Source: Shewanella litoralis (GTDB lineage Bacteria; Pseudomonadota; Gammaproteobacteria; Enterobacterales; Shewanellaceae). From it: DNA of 58,537 bases. Position numbers and translations under genes: made by a program. The stretch lies in NCBI RefSeq assembly GCF_009828585.1, contig NZ_WSRZ01000025.1, forward strand, positions 1 through 58,537. Direction: 5' to 3'. Positions 1 to 8,669 of the stretch are shown piece after piece. The stretch's first letter is position 1. Each line of letters opens with the position of its first letter. A model generated the notes under the pieces. It saw only the letters and a program-made list of their open reading frames with translations, was not told the DNA's origin and did no database searches.

Positions 1-50
1 TGAAAAGAAGATTTGCCTAAATCGATCCCAATTACTTTAATAGTAGTCAT
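1..50 (-). mobile_element. IS110-family transposase, N-terminal fragment (runs off window)
   Basis: The reverse strand opens with an ATG at 50-48 and reads MTTIKVIGIDLGKSSF before leaving the window. The pattern hydrophobic-GIDLGK-S is the first strand of the RuvC-like DEDD domain that begins IS110-family transposases, and the Asp would be the first catalytic acid. Only 16 residues are visible, so the family call rests on this motif and on the mobile-DNA setting. The likely Shine-Dalgarno AGAGG (about 60-64) lies inside the hairpin at 51-115. Another RuvC-fold protein (RNase H-like or actin-like ATPase) cannot be fully excluded. Confidence 0.6.
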
Positions 51-115
51 GATGGTTCGCCTCTTTGATTAGCCTACCCTAAGTTTAGCTTAGCTTAGGG
101 GTGAGGCGGACCATC
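51..115. repeat. Long hairpin directly upstream of the IS110-type transposase start
   Basis: Arms 51-63 and 103-115 (GATGGTTCGCCTC against GAGGCGGACCATC) pair with one mismatch. An inner stem CCCTAAG (77-83) pairs with CTTAGGG (94-100). The transposase ribosome binding site is inside one arm. This may block translation of read-through transcripts or be part of a structured element end. Confidence 0.6.
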
Positions 116-123
116 TAATTAAG

Positions 124-205
124 CCCCAACTTGTTTTGAGGCTCTTTTACACCATACTTACGTATGTAAATAATGGTACCCGAGGCCAGACTTGAACTGG
201 CACGC
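124..205. repeat. Direct repeat, copy 1, covering tRNA-Leu 3' end and terminator
   Basis: Bases 124-205 match 288-369 at about 79 of 82 positions with a period of 164 bp. The repeated segment holds the T arm, the 3' acceptor strand and CCA of tRNA-Leu plus its downstream terminator region. Confidence 0.85.
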
Positions 206-235
206 CTGATGTTCAACCAGAGCGCGAGGGATTTT
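174..235 (-). pseudogene. Truncated tRNA-Leu (3' half only)
   Basis: On the reverse strand this contains the 3' anticodon arm (AAAATCCCTCGC), an altered variable region, and an intact T arm and acceptor strand ending in CCA. The 5' half with the D arm is missing, so it cannot fold as a tRNA. It lies immediately 3' of the intact tRNA-Leu. It could be the remnant of a tandem tRNA pair or an attachment-site scar left by an element that recombines in the tRNA 3' end. Confidence 0.7.
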
Positions 236-280
236 GCTTTTGGATTTAATTCTTAACGATAAAACTCAAATTTCAGATAT

Positions 281-308
281 AAAAAATCCCCAACTTATGT
301 TGAGGTTC
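281..308 (-). terminator. tRNA-Leu terminator
   Basis: Reverse strand shows CCTCAAC, loop ATAA, GTTGGGG followed by a run of six T. It lies 30 nt beyond the tRNA CCA end. Confidence 0.7.
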
Positions 309-369
309 TTTTACACCATACTTACGTATGTAAATAATGGTACCCGAGGCCAGACTTGAACTGGCACGC
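288..369. repeat. Direct repeat, copy 2, within the intact tRNA-Leu
   Basis: Partner of 124-205. It includes the 3' part of the functional tRNA-Leu and its terminator. Confidence 0.85.
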
Positions 370-423
370 TTATTCAGCGAGGGATTTTAAATCCCTTGTG
401 TCTACCGATTCCACCACTCGGGC
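338..423 (-). tRNA. tRNA-Leu (anticodon TAA)
   Basis: The reverse strand folds as a class II tRNA. The acceptor 5' strand GCCCGAG pairs with CTCGGGT before the encoded CCA. The D arm contains TGGTGGAATCGGTAGACA. The anticodon stem AGGGA/TCCCT encloses loop TTTAAAA, giving anticodon TAA. A leucine-type long variable arm (CGCTGAATAAGCG) and a T arm with GTTCAAG follow. Length is 86 nt with CCA. The upstream 200 bp hold no promoter I could place with confidence. Confidence 0.95.
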
Positions 424-653
424 AAAACTTGTTGTGTTTTGATATCTAATATCAAGGCACTAAATTTTGATTTCCAACAAGTTAACTTAGGTCGTTTTTC
501 GCGTCCCGTTTAACTTGGTGCATACTTTACTGATTTTTTTTTGCCAAGCAACAAAAACTTTATCAGGTTTGAACTGAACGCTTCAAAATTCGTCAATTCG
601 ATTTAAATTACAGCAAACTGAGTGAGTTAACAGCAACGCACTCATGTTTAATA

Positions 654-918
654 ATACCATTCCGCATTAATAAGTGACCACTCAGAATGCATCCAGCGGT
701 TTTTGATTAAGGCGTCGCTATGTAGTAATGGTTGTTCCCTTTCAAATAGCGAGAACGCAAAGCAAAAGTCGCTGGGGCATTCCTTTCAGGCGAGTTTTAA
801 AAGGGCTTACACTGCGTTGCATGACTTCGAAAGAGAACAACTATTCATTCAGTCATTCGCCTTGTTTAAGCCCTTTTAAATTCTCGCTGAGAGATCATTT
901 ACTAACGTGGAATGGTAT
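654..918 (+). mobile_element. MITE-A copy 1 (265 bp, non-autonomous)
   Basis: The ends are inverted: ATACCATTCCGCATTAATAA on the left, and the reverse complement of the right end reads ATACCATTCCACGTTAGTAA. Nearly identical 265-bp copies lie at 37317-37581 (inverted) and 40960-41224. It contains a conserved 65-codon open frame (728-925 in this copy) but no transposase motif. A target-site duplication is not evident. The rest of the gap 424-953 shows nothing else I recognise. Confidence 0.85.
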
Positions 919-954
919 AAAATAAAATAACCAACAGCAGAATAAACAGTACGA

Positions 955-1287
955 TTAATTTGCTCTAACTGGTGTTAAGCCTTTGCTGCGATTGGTGACT
1001 GCATCTTCAATTTCAAAGCCCGCTTCAGACCATACTTGTGCTTCTTCTACATTAAAAGATTCTTTAGCCCAAATAGTTGCGGTATCTAAACTGAAGTTAG
1101 CTTGCACCCAACCATTTGCTTCTGTTGCATCAAAACCTCTAACTCGCCAGTTTTGAGCCTGAGTGGCATCAAACCCTATCGATTTCCACTGGCTAATTTC
1201 ACGCTCTGACATACCTTCCCAGCTTGGGGCTGAAGCACAGCCAACAACCAATAACACCAATAAACCAGCAAACAGTTTCTTCATCAT
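955..1287 (-). CDS. Small lipoprotein with five GFD/W repeats
   Basis: Start is set at the double Met (1287 or 1284), where MMKKLFAGLLVLLVVGC forms a lipoprotein signal with the lipobox ending at Cys. The mature part, about 90 residues, is made of a repeat of 14-15 residues with the pattern GFDAT-A-xW (GFDATQAQNW, GFDATEANGW, FSLDTATIW, FNVEEAQVW, GFEIEDA). I do not recognise a family. The regular spacing suggests a helical-hairpin repeat protein anchored to a membrane on the periplasmic side. It lies downstream of rluB on the same strand. No enzymatic residues are apparent. Confidence 0.75.
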   Translation of the reverse strand: MMKKLFAGLLVLLVVGCASAPSWEGMSEREISQWKSIGFDATQAQNWRVRGFDATEANGWVQANFSLDTATIWAKESFNVEEAQVWSEAGFEIEDAVTNRSKGLTPVRAN

Positions 1288-1460
1288 TTTCAAACACTCA
1301 CAATAATACCCAGGCCCCATAAAGAGCTTGAGCAGAAAGTTTTAATTAATGGTGCGGATCATATCTGAGATTGGGCTTTAAACAAGCAGAATTACATAAA
1401 ATTACAGTCAATAAAAAAGCCGCTTTAGCGACCTTTAGAGGCAAAACCAACATCATGTGA

Positions 1461-2333
1461 TTAGTCACGCTGACGTGTTGGTTTTCCGTGGTTTGAACCC
1501 ACTTTATGTTTACGTACAGCACGACGAATTTTAGCACTTTTCACTTTAGAGCGAGCGACACTGTGTTTGTCACTACCCAATAATGAACGTGTTTCAGGAT
1601 CAAGGCCTGCAAGTTGACGTAAATAGTTTACTTGGTCAATTGGCAATTCAATCCAACCGCCACGAGGCAAGGTTTTTGGTAACTCAACTTGACCATAACG
1701 CACACGGATCAAACGGCTCACCTGCACTTCTTGTGATTCCCATAAACGACGCACTTCACGATTGCGTCCTTCACGTAGAGTCACATGCCACCATTGGTTA
1801 ATGCCTTCGCCGCCAGCCGGTTTGATGCTGTCAAACTGCGCAGGACCATCTTCTAAGGTCACGCCGGTGCGTAAACGTTGTACTGCCGCTTCTGGTACTT
1901 CACCAAAAGTACGCACTGCGTATTCACGTTCAACTTCGTTTGATGGATGCATTAAACGGTTAGCAAGTTCACCATCACAGGTAAATAATAATAAACCCGA
2001 GGTATTAATATCTAATCGACCTACCGCAACCCAGCGAGCATCACGCACTTTAGGTAAACGTTCAAACACGGTCGTACGACCTTCAGGATCTTTGCGCGAG
2101 CAAATTTCACCTTCAGGTTTATGATAAGCCAACACACGACAAACGATGTCGTCAGCTGACTTTAATGAAACGGCACGGCCATCAATACGTATTTTGGCAT
2201 CAGCCTCGACACGATCGCCTAAACTGGCAATTTCACCGTCAACACTAACTCGGCCTGCAGCAATCCATGCCTCCATCTCACGACGGGAGCCATGGCCTGC
2301 ACGGGCCAAGACTTTCTGCAATTTTTCACTCAT
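1461..2333 (-). CDS. rluB: 23S rRNA pseudouridine(2605) synthase RluB
   Basis: Isomerises a uridine of 23S rRNA helix 93 in the large ribosomal subunit. An N-terminal S4 RNA-binding domain (about residues 1-60, with [17 protein letters not shown]) is followed by the RsuA/RluB/E/F catalytic domain. [12 protein letters not shown] carries the catalytic Asp at about 108, and [13 protein letters not shown] is the family's later basic motif. The C-terminal tail is short and basic. Length of 290 residues fits RluB. It is normally next to scpA-scpB. Here an efflux cluster and a LysR gene lie between scpB and rluB. RsuA or RluE/F are less likely given length and usual neighbourhood. Confidence 0.9.
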   Translation of the reverse strand: MSEKLQKVLARAGHGSRREMEAWIAAGRVSVDGEIASLGDRVEADAKIRIDGRAVSLKSADDIVCRVLAYHKPEGEICSRKDPEGRTTVFERLPKVRDARWVAVGRLDINTSGLLLFTCDGELANRLMHPSNEVEREYAVRTFGEVPEAAVQRLRTGVTLEDGPAQFDSIKPAGGEGINQWWHVTLREGRNREVRRLWESQEVQVSRLIRVRYGQVELPKTLPRGGWIELPIDQVNYLRQLAGLDPETRSLLGSDKHSVARSKVKSAKIRRAVRKHKVGSNHGKPTRQRD

Positions 2334-2474
2334 TAGCGGGGACTCTTTAAAGAAATTCTATAGAAAGCAAAAGGTTATTTACTTTTACTTTATTGTCTTT
2401 TTAGGATTGTACCCGCCAGTGACGCATACAATTAGAAAAGTGCCAATATTATACGCTGAATGTGACAAACGAGC

Positions 2475-2513
2475 AAAAAAAACCGCCGACACGGTTAAAT
2501 GCGTCAGCGGTTT
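2475..2513 (-). terminator. Terminator of the RND efflux operon
   Basis: Reverse strand reads AAACCGCTGAC, a loop, then GTCGGCGGTTTTTTTT: an 11-bp stem (one G-T or mismatch) followed by eight T. It sits just after the permease stop codon. Confidence 0.8.
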
Positions 2514-2534
2514 CATCATGAGCCCAACAATAAA

Positions 2535-5500
2535 CTAATGCGCTGTAATGTCCTGGCGATCAAAACGGATGTTAAACAGTAAACTGTACATCACAGGCAA
2601 TACCACTAGAGTCAGCAATGACGCAAAACCGAGGCCAAAGATAATGGTAATGGCCATTGATCCAAAGAAGGCATCGCTGATTAACGGGATCATCCCCAGC
2701 ATAGTGGTGATGGCCGCCATCATGACCGGGCGAACACGACTCACACAAGAATGCACTAATGCATTCGTCGGTGCTGCGCCATCATGAAGCTCGAGGTTTA
2801 TTTGCTCAACCAATACGATACCGTTTTTAATCACCATGCCTGACAAGCTCAGTAAACCAAGCAAGGCCATAAAACTAAATGGCGCGTCAAACAACAGTAA
2901 GCCGGCAGATACACCAATAACAGCAAGCGGCACGGTAAACCAAATCACTAACGGTTGCCTTACCGAGTTAAACAGCAATACGGTAATTAAAAACATCGCT
3001 AAATAACCGAGCGGAATAGAACTAAATACCGCCGTTTGTGCTTCACCCGCAGATTCATACTCGCCGCCCCACTCAAAGCGATAACCAGCCGGAAGTTCAA
3101 TGGCTTCGACTTTCGCTTTCACTTTACGATGCACCGAGTCTGCCGTTTCGTCTGAACCCAATTTAGGATCGCCTAATACGGCTAACATGCGGATTCTGTC
3201 GCGGCGCATGACCAACGGGTTTTCCCAGTCCGTGGTAAACTCACTAACCACCTGAGTCGCAGGAACAAACGTATTGTTCTCGGCACTCCAGATTTGCATT
3301 TTCCACAAGCTATCAGCTTGTAAACGCTCTTCTGCTGGCGCCCGGGCAACAATAGGCAATAAGTGACTGGTTTCGCGATATAAGCCTATCTGTTTACCGC
3401 TAAAGTTAAGCAATAAAGCGTTATCCAGATCTTGCTTACTGATACCGGTTTCACGCGCTTGCGCATTCAATAATTGCGGGCGGATCACCGGCACTTGATT
3501 GCGCCAATCATGACGAACACTGTCCATTGTAGGTTCGTTATTGAAGATCTCTTTGGCCTGGGTGGCTAACGCACGTAACACTTGTGGGTCTTCACCATAA
3601 AAGCGCGCTTCAATTTTAGCGGCTGGCGACGGACCATTTTCCATCATTTTCATACGATATTGCGCTTGCGGGAAGTTCTGCGCTAAAAAACGCTCAACCT
3701 CTGGCATATACGCTCTAACCGCATCTAAATCTTCCATTTCAATGATGATCTGAGCAAACGCGGCATAACCTTTTTCAGGCTGATAAGGTAACACAAATCG
3801 TTGTGCACCCTGGCCTATCACACTCGACAAATGCACCATACCCGTGCCGTTTTGCTTATCTTCGGCAATCAGCCTGTGTTCAATATCGGTTACAAAACGT
3901 TCAGTGGCTTTAATATCTGTACCTTCTGGCATCCACACATCGACAAAGAAGATAGGTGTATTCGACGCAGGAAAAAATACGTTCTTAATATAGCCAAAGC
4001 CAAATACTGCCGACACCAACATCACTAGCACTAATAGCAAGGTCGCGATTCTGTATCGCAGAACAATGGATAATGTGCCGCGGTATGCGGTAAATAACCA
4101 GCCTTTGTAAGGATCAACTTCTTCATCAGTGGGCTCTGCATCTTTAAACAACACATTACAAAAGAATGGCGTTAAAGTAATGGCGGTGATCCAGCTAATG
4201 AACAACGAAATCATCAATACTTGGAATAACGAGCGACAAAACTCACCGGCGGCATTTTGCGATAAACCAATAGGAGCAAAGGCAATAATGGCAATAACCG
4301 TTGCACCTAATAATGGCCACTGAGTTTGTGACACAATCAGCTTAGCCGCTTCTAGGCGTGTTTTTCCACGCTGCAATCCAATCAATACTCCTTCGGTGAT
4401 CACAATCGCGTTATCGACCAACATCCCTAGCGCAATAATTAGTGCCCCTAGCGAGATAAGTTGCAATTCGATCCCAAGCACTTTCATCATAATGAAAGTA
4501 CCTAAAATGGTCAGTAACAGGATTAGTCCCATTAATAAGCCCGAACGCAAGCCCATAAATAGCAACAACACGGCAATCACAATCGCAATCGATTCAAGCA
4601 AGTTAATTAAGAAACCTTTAACCGTGCTATCCACTTCATGACTTTGGTTGTATACCGTATCTAGCGCCATGCCTATGGGACGCTGTGACTCCAACTGCTC
4701 AAGGCGCTCGTTAACTCTCTCGCCAACATCAACCACGTTGACACCGCCTGAGAATGAAATCCCCAAGCTCAATGCCAATTGCCCGCGGTTGTGATAAATC
4801 ACACTCGGGGTTTCATCAAACTCTTTGGCTATACGAGCAATGTCACCCAAATAAATCAGCTCTGTACTGCCCGGTGAACTCACGACTAAACGAGATAATG
4901 CGTTAACCGAATTAAACTCACCAGTTGGGTGTAATCGAATCCGGTTATCACCAATCACAATACTGCCTGCATTAGATACAACGTTTTGGTTGTTCACTAA
5001 GCTGTATATGTAATTTTGATCTAAGCCTAACGCCGATAATTTTTGTTGTGATATTTCAATGACAACTTGTTCAGTAATGTTACCAATTACGGATACTTTT
5101 TTTACCCCGGGAACCAATACCAATTCACGACGTAAATAATCAGCATAATTGCTCAGTTCACGGTTACTAAAATCATCACCAGACAAGTTAAGCAAAATAC
5201 CGTACACATCGCCAAAGTCATCTATCACTTGCGATGAAGACGTACCGGGCGGTAACTGTCCTTGAGTATCACTCACTTTACGACGCATTTCGTCCCACAC
5301 CTGTGGCAAACGTTGTTTGTCGTAACTGTCTTTAATTTCAATTTGAATTTGTGATAAGCCAGCACTGTTGATTGAGGTAATGTGTTTTACCCCGTCTAAC
5401 TGTTGTAATGCATTTTCAAGCGGTAAAGTGACCTCTTCTTCCACTTGTTCTGGTGAGGCTCCAGGGTATGCCGTAATCACCAATGCTTGTTTAATGGTAA

Positions 5501-5618
5501 ATTCTGGAAATTCAAGCTGGCCTAAACCGGTAAAGGCAACGCTACCGCCAATGAGCAGTAACAGGGTAAACATCCAGCTAATGACTTTGTTGTTAATTGA
5601 GTACTCAGCAACACTCAT
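2535..5618 (-). CDS. RND-family multidrug efflux permease (AcrB-like, HAE type)
   Basis: Inner-membrane proton antiporter that exports hydrophobic compounds together with the adaptor encoded just upstream. Length of 1027 residues, an N-terminal TM near residue 15-30, the porter motif TAYPGASPEQVEEEVT and the hydrophobic segments around 330-480 and 860-1020 are typical. In TM4 the proton-relay pair reads LVDNAIV (Asp at about 402, Asn at 403), where AcrB has two Asp. This variant is common in other RND subgroups, so activity is still expected. Its start lies 3 nt after the adaptor stop, with AGGAG inside the end of the adaptor gene, so the two are translationally coupled. No outer-membrane channel gene is adjacent. 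Confidence 0.92.
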   Translation of the reverse strand: MSVAEYSINNKVISWMFTLLLLIGGSVAFTGLGQLEFPEFTIKQALVITAYPGASPEQVEEEVTLPLENALQQLDGVKHITSINSAGLSQIQIEIKDSYDKQRLPQVWDEMRRKVSDTQGQLPPGTSSSQVIDDFGDVYGILLNLSGDDFSNRELSNYADYLRRELVLVPGVKKVSVIGNITEQVVIEISQQKLSALGLDQNYIYSLVNNQNVVSNAGSIVIGDNRIRLHPTGEFNSVNALSRLVVSSPGSTELIYLGDIARIAKEFDETPSVIYHNRGQLALSLGISFSGGVNVVDVGERVNERLEQLESQRPIGMALDTVYNQSHEVDSTVKGFLINLLESIAIVIAVLLLFMGLRSGLLMGLILLLTILGTFIMMKVLGIELQLISLGALIIALGMLVDNAIVITEGVLIGLQRGKTRLEAAKLIVSQTQWPLLGATVIAIIAFAPIGLSQNAAGEFCRSLFQVLMISLFISWITAITLTPFFCNVLFKDAEPTDEEVDPYKGWLFTAYRGTLSIVLRYRIATLLLVLVMLVSAVFGFGYIKNVFFPASNTPIFFVDVWMPEGTDIKATERFVTDIEHRLIAEDKQNGTGMVHLSSVIGQGAQRFVLPYQPEKGYAAFAQIIIEMEDLDAVRAYMPEVERFLAQNFPQAQYRMKMMENGPSPAAKIEARFYGEDPQVLRALATQAKEIFNNEPTMDSVRHDWRNQVPVIRPQLLNAQARETGISKQDLDNALLLNFSGKQIGLYRETSHLLPIVARAPAEERLQADSLWKMQIWSAENNTFVPATQVVSEFTTDWENPLVMRRDRIRMLAVLGDPKLGSDETADSVHRKVKAKVEAIELPAGYRFEWGGEYESAGEAQTAVFSSIPLGYLAMFLITVLLFNSVRQPLVIWFTVPLAVIGVSAGLLLFDAPFSFMALLGLLSLSGMVIKNGIVLVEQINLELHDGAAPTNALVHSCVSRVRPVMMAAITTMLGMIPLISDAFFGSMAITIIFGLGFASLLTLVVLPVMYSLLFNIRFDRQDITAH

Positions 5619-5621
5619 CGC

Positions 5622-6701
5622 TTATACTCCTCGCTGCCAGCGTAAAGGTTTTACTTTCATGCCAACAGACAGTTGTGATAAACCGGCAGCCACAAGAAGA
5701 TCGCCTTTTTGTATACCCGTTAACACCTCGACACCTTCATTACTCACGCGCCCGAGAGTCACATTTACCGGACTCACTTCACCGCTTTGTGGATCATACT
5801 TCCACACCACAACATTAGCGTTAGTGTCATCTTTATCCACTGCCGACATGGGCACTATTGCGGTAAATACGCTTTGGTCTTGAGATGTTTGCGCAATCAC
5901 TAGCTCGGCGCTCATGCCCGGCAGCAATTGCACGTCTTGCGGTTGTTCTAATGAAAACACCACTTCATAAGCCTGCGTGCCAGGGGTTACCTGGGTAGAA
6001 TATTCTTTAAAATAGGCATCAAAAACTCTGTCATTCATGGCACTGAAGCGCACCTTGGCTTTTAAATTGTGGGTCACCGTTTGAGCATACTTAGCGACTA
6101 TCGCTTCAGGCACTTGAATGCTGATGTCGAGTAAGTGATTATTTTGCAGGGTTAACACGCCTTGATTGGCTTGGACGATTTGATGGTTGTCGACCATACG
6201 TTTAGCGATAGTGCCACTGAATGGCGCTTCTAAACGGGTATAACTAAGTTGATCTTTAGCAGCTTCTAACGCAGCTTTGGCGGTTTTTAATTGTGCTTTG
6301 CTACTGTCAAACTCAGCCTGAGAGATTAATTGACGACTAAACATGGCCTGATTACGGGTAAACTCAGCAGACAAAAACTCGTAATTGGCTTCACTGGTCA
6401 TTAAGTTGTTTTTCGCATCGCGATCATCCAATTTAGCCAGTAAAAAACCCTGTTTAACCGCTTCCCCTTCAACAAGATCGAGTTTAACCAATTGGCCAGA
6501 GACTCTAAACGACAATTCCGCACGGCTATTGGCAGTCACTTTAGCTGGAAACTTATGCACTTTATTAGCTGTTGACTCAGTGATTTCAAATAACTTTACT
6601 GGGCGAATGACTTCTTTTTCTACGGTCTTTTCTGCTTGAGAACAACCAGCAAAAAGCACAGTAGCAAGCAATGTTAACGGTAACATTGAGTGATATTTCA
6701 T
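5622..6701 (-). CDS. RND efflux periplasmic adaptor (membrane fusion protein, lipoprotein)
   Basis: Bridges the permease and an outer-membrane channel. The start at 6701 is preceded by AAGGA at 7-nt spacing. A longer upstream frame has no ribosome site. The signal MKYHSMLPLTLLATVLFAGC ends in a lipobox Cys20. A barrel-sandwich half (ELSFRVSGQLVKLDLVEG) precedes an alpha-helical hairpin (about 95-155), then the other half (LEAPFSGTIAKRMVDNHQIV), followed by beta-barrel and membrane-proximal domains. Length of 359 residues is usual for HlyD/AcrA-type adaptors. It is the first gene of a two-gene operon with the permease and is divergent from a LysR regulator. Confidence 0.92.
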   Translation of the reverse strand: MKYHSMLPLTLLATVLFAGCSQAEKTVEKEVIRPVKLFEITESTANKVHKFPAKVTANSRAELSFRVSGQLVKLDLVEGEAVKQGFLLAKLDDRDAKNNLMTSEANYEFLSAEFTRNQAMFSRQLISQAEFDSSKAQLKTAKAALEAAKDQLSYTRLEAPFSGTIAKRMVDNHQIVQANQGVLTLQNNHLLDISIQVPEAIVAKYAQTVTHNLKAKVRFSAMNDRVFDAYFKEYSTQVTPGTQAYEVVFSLEQPQDVQLLPGMSAELVIAQTSQDQSVFTAIVPMSAVDKDDTNANVVVWKYDPQSGEVSPVNVTLGRVSNEGVEVLTGIQKGDLLVAAGLSQLSVGMKVKPLRWQRGV

Positions 6702-6766
6702 CGACAAATCCTTGGTGTTAGGCAGATAACAGACATAAAAGAATGGTATTAAATGATTGATTATTA

Positions 6767-6777
6767 ATTGTGACAAT
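6767..6777. promoter_or_regulatory. Candidate LysR-regulator site in the efflux/LysR divergent region
   Basis: ATTGTGACAAT is a perfect 11-bp palindrome fitting the T-N11-A LysR pattern in its AT-rich context. It lies between the divergent adaptor and LysR genes. Binding is inferred only from symmetry and position. Confidence 0.35.
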
Positions 6778-6884
6778 AATAGGCAGACAATACGCTGATT
6801 TATGGTTGCAATAAATGGGTTTGTTTGGGAATATCAATCCCATTATTTGAGTTTGACTTCACGATTAATCTACGAGTAATTACC

Positions 6885-7808
6885 ATGAAAACCGAAGACA
6901 TTGCCTTGTTTCATCGAATTGTAGAAACTGGCAGCATATTAGAAGCCGCAGATTTACTCAATTTACCTAAATCAACAGTGAGCCGAAGGTTACTGTCGCT
7001 TGAAGAATCATTAAATATCAAGTTGTTCCATCGCTTAAGCCGCGCGATCTCATTAACTTCGGCTGGCAGTCAATTTTACGAAAAAACCCTGGTGATGTTA
7101 GCTGAACTTGATAAAACCATCGCCGATATAACCGACAATAAAGCTGAACTCACCGGCCATTTACGCATTTTGATGTTTCCAGTGCCGCAAATAATGCAAA
7201 TTGTGAACAAAATATTTGCCTTTATGGATGCAAACCCTAAGTTCACTATTGAAATCATTACCAGTACTGAACCATTGGACATGGTTCGCAATAATATTGA
7301 TATCGCTTTTATGGTCAATGAAACATTTAGCGAGCTTGATATGGTGGCAAAACCGATCTTGCATGAAGAAATGTGTTTCTTTGCCAGCCCTGAGTACCTT
7401 GCAAAAGTTGGCACACCAAAAAGCATCAGCGATATTGAACAACACAATTCAATCTTGTTTCGCTTCCCTAATGGCAAAACCTTTAGCGAGGTACCATTAG
7501 CCAATGATGTGCTGCAAGCCGTAAAAGGCAATATATGTACTAATAGTATTCAACTGGCTTATGAAGCCACTCGCCTGGGCCGCGGGATTGGGTATTTACC
7601 CCAAGGGATTTGTGTTGAGGATATTGAGCAAGGTAAGCTAATCCGATTATTTGACGAGCTCCCGCCTTATCTCGGTGTGGTGTTTTTAGTCTATCCATCA
7701 AGGCGTTTTTTAAGTTTAACAGGTCAACGATTAATCGATTACATGTTAACTGAAATGCCCGTTCAAACCAGTAAGGCTGCTGTCATCAATAATAAAGTGT
7801 GGACCTAG
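6885..7808 (+). CDS. LysR-family transcriptional regulator, likely of the adjacent efflux operon
   Basis: The start at 6885 (MKTEDIALFHRIVETGS) is the standard LysR beginning. The frame is open 20 codons further upstream, but that part is not LysR-like. The winged helix-turn-helix covers about residues 15-60 (LEAADLLNLPKSTVSRRL, then LFHRLSRAISLTSAG). The C-terminal substrate-binding domain runs from about 90 to 290. Length of 307 residues is normal. It is divergent from the adaptor-permease pair, the usual arrangement for a LysR protein controlling its neighbour. The inducing ligand is unknown. Confidence 0.88.
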   Translation: MKTEDIALFHRIVETGSILEAADLLNLPKSTVSRRLLSLEESLNIKLFHRLSRAISLTSAGSQFYEKTLVMLAELDKTIADITDNKAELTGHLRILMFPVPQIMQIVNKIFAFMDANPKFTIEIITSTEPLDMVRNNIDIAFMVNETFSELDMVAKPILHEEMCFFASPEYLAKVGTPKSISDIEQHNSILFRFPNGKTFSEVPLANDVLQAVKGNICTNSIQLAYEATRLGRGIGYLPQGICVEDIEQGKLIRLFDELPPYLGVVFLVYPSRRFLSLTGQRLIDYMLTEMPVQTSKAAVINNKVWT

Positions 7809-7862
7809 AAAACACATTGAATCAATAAACCTCAACGAGATGTAGCAGGTTTACGTGCTAGC

Positions 7863-8636
7863 TTAATGCGTAAAGTGTTTATCACTTGGATCGACAGTGT
7901 CAGCACTTGAGTCGTTGTTTAAGCCATTGTTTGAATTATTATTTGAGTCGTCGTTTAACTCATTAACTTCAGTGTCGCGATCATTGCTAGCGTTTTCAAT
8001 GGTGCCACTGTCATCAGTATCAATGCGCGTTTCTGTATCATTATCGCTGCTTTCATCTTCAGCGTTATCCAAGGCGATACTGGCTTTATCAAAAAGTGCT
8101 TGTAACGATGCTACATCAGTTAAAGCTGGTAGATCGGCCAATTTTTTTAAGCCAAAGTAATCTAAAAATTGAGGAGTTGTCGCGTACAGCGCGGGGCGTC
8201 CAGGTACTTCTTTATGGCCAACCGCCTTAATCCAATGGCGATCAAGTAAGCTTTTAATGATATGAGTGCTGATGGCTACACCACGAATTTGCTCAATATC
8301 ACCACGAGTCACCGGCTGCCTATAGGCAATAACCGCAAGGGTTTCCATGGTGGCACGTGAGTATTTAGGGGCTTTTTCTTGCCAAAGCGGCTGTAAAAAT
8401 GGGCTAAGCATTTCTTGAGTTTGAAAACGATAACCACTGGCTACTTTTACCAGTTGTACGCCGCGATCTTGATAATCGAGCTGAAGTTCATCGAGGGCTT
8501 CTTGAATACGCACGCGTGAGACAGTAAAGTTAGCCAATACGGTTTCTTTTAAGACTTTGATTGATAGTGGTTTACCCAGTACAAACAAACTGGCTTCGAT
8601 TAATTGTTTAAGCTGAATGGCATTGATTTGATTCAT
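7863..8636 (-). CDS. scpB: Segregation and condensation protein B
   Basis: Subunit of the SMC/MukB-like condensin complex, which binds ScpA and SMC for chromosome segregation. Two winged-helix domains occupy about residues 1-175. The family segment AVIAYRQPVTRGDIEQIRGV is clear, and GRPALYATTPQFLDYFGL ends the second domain. The last 70 residues are a low-complexity tail of Asp, Asn, Ser and Thr that is longer than in many homologues. It follows scpA by 33 nt and is probably co-transcribed with scpA, yciO and trpH. Confidence 0.92.
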   Translation of the reverse strand: MNQINAIQLKQLIEASLFVLGKPLSIKVLKETVLANFTVSRVRIQEALDELQLDYQDRGVQLVKVASGYRFQTQEMLSPFLQPLWQEKAPKYSRATMETLAVIAYRQPVTRGDIEQIRGVAISTHIIKSLLDRHWIKAVGHKEVPGRPALYATTPQFLDYFGLKKLADLPALTDVASLQALFDKASIALDNAEDESSDNDTETRIDTDDSGTIENASNDRDTEVNELNDDSNNNSNNGLNNDSSADTVDPSDKHFTH

Positions 8637-8669
8637 GGGCTTAGTTCTAAAGACTCAATAAGATAAACA

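Noticed and set aside
174-235. Second functional tRNA-Leu
   Set aside because: The 5' half with D arm and 5' acceptor strand is absent.
728-925. A 65-codon plus-strand frame as an independent gene
   Set aside because: It lies within MITE-A and recurs in its copies; no ribosome site or known domain. It is described only as part of the element.
1346-1537. Minus-strand frame overlapping the end of rluB
   Set aside because: A frame-shifted overlap of rluB with no ribosome site or domain.
4129-4641. Plus-strand frames opposite the RND permease
   Set aside because: Antisense shadows of a membrane protein gene, with no start signal or similarity I recognise.
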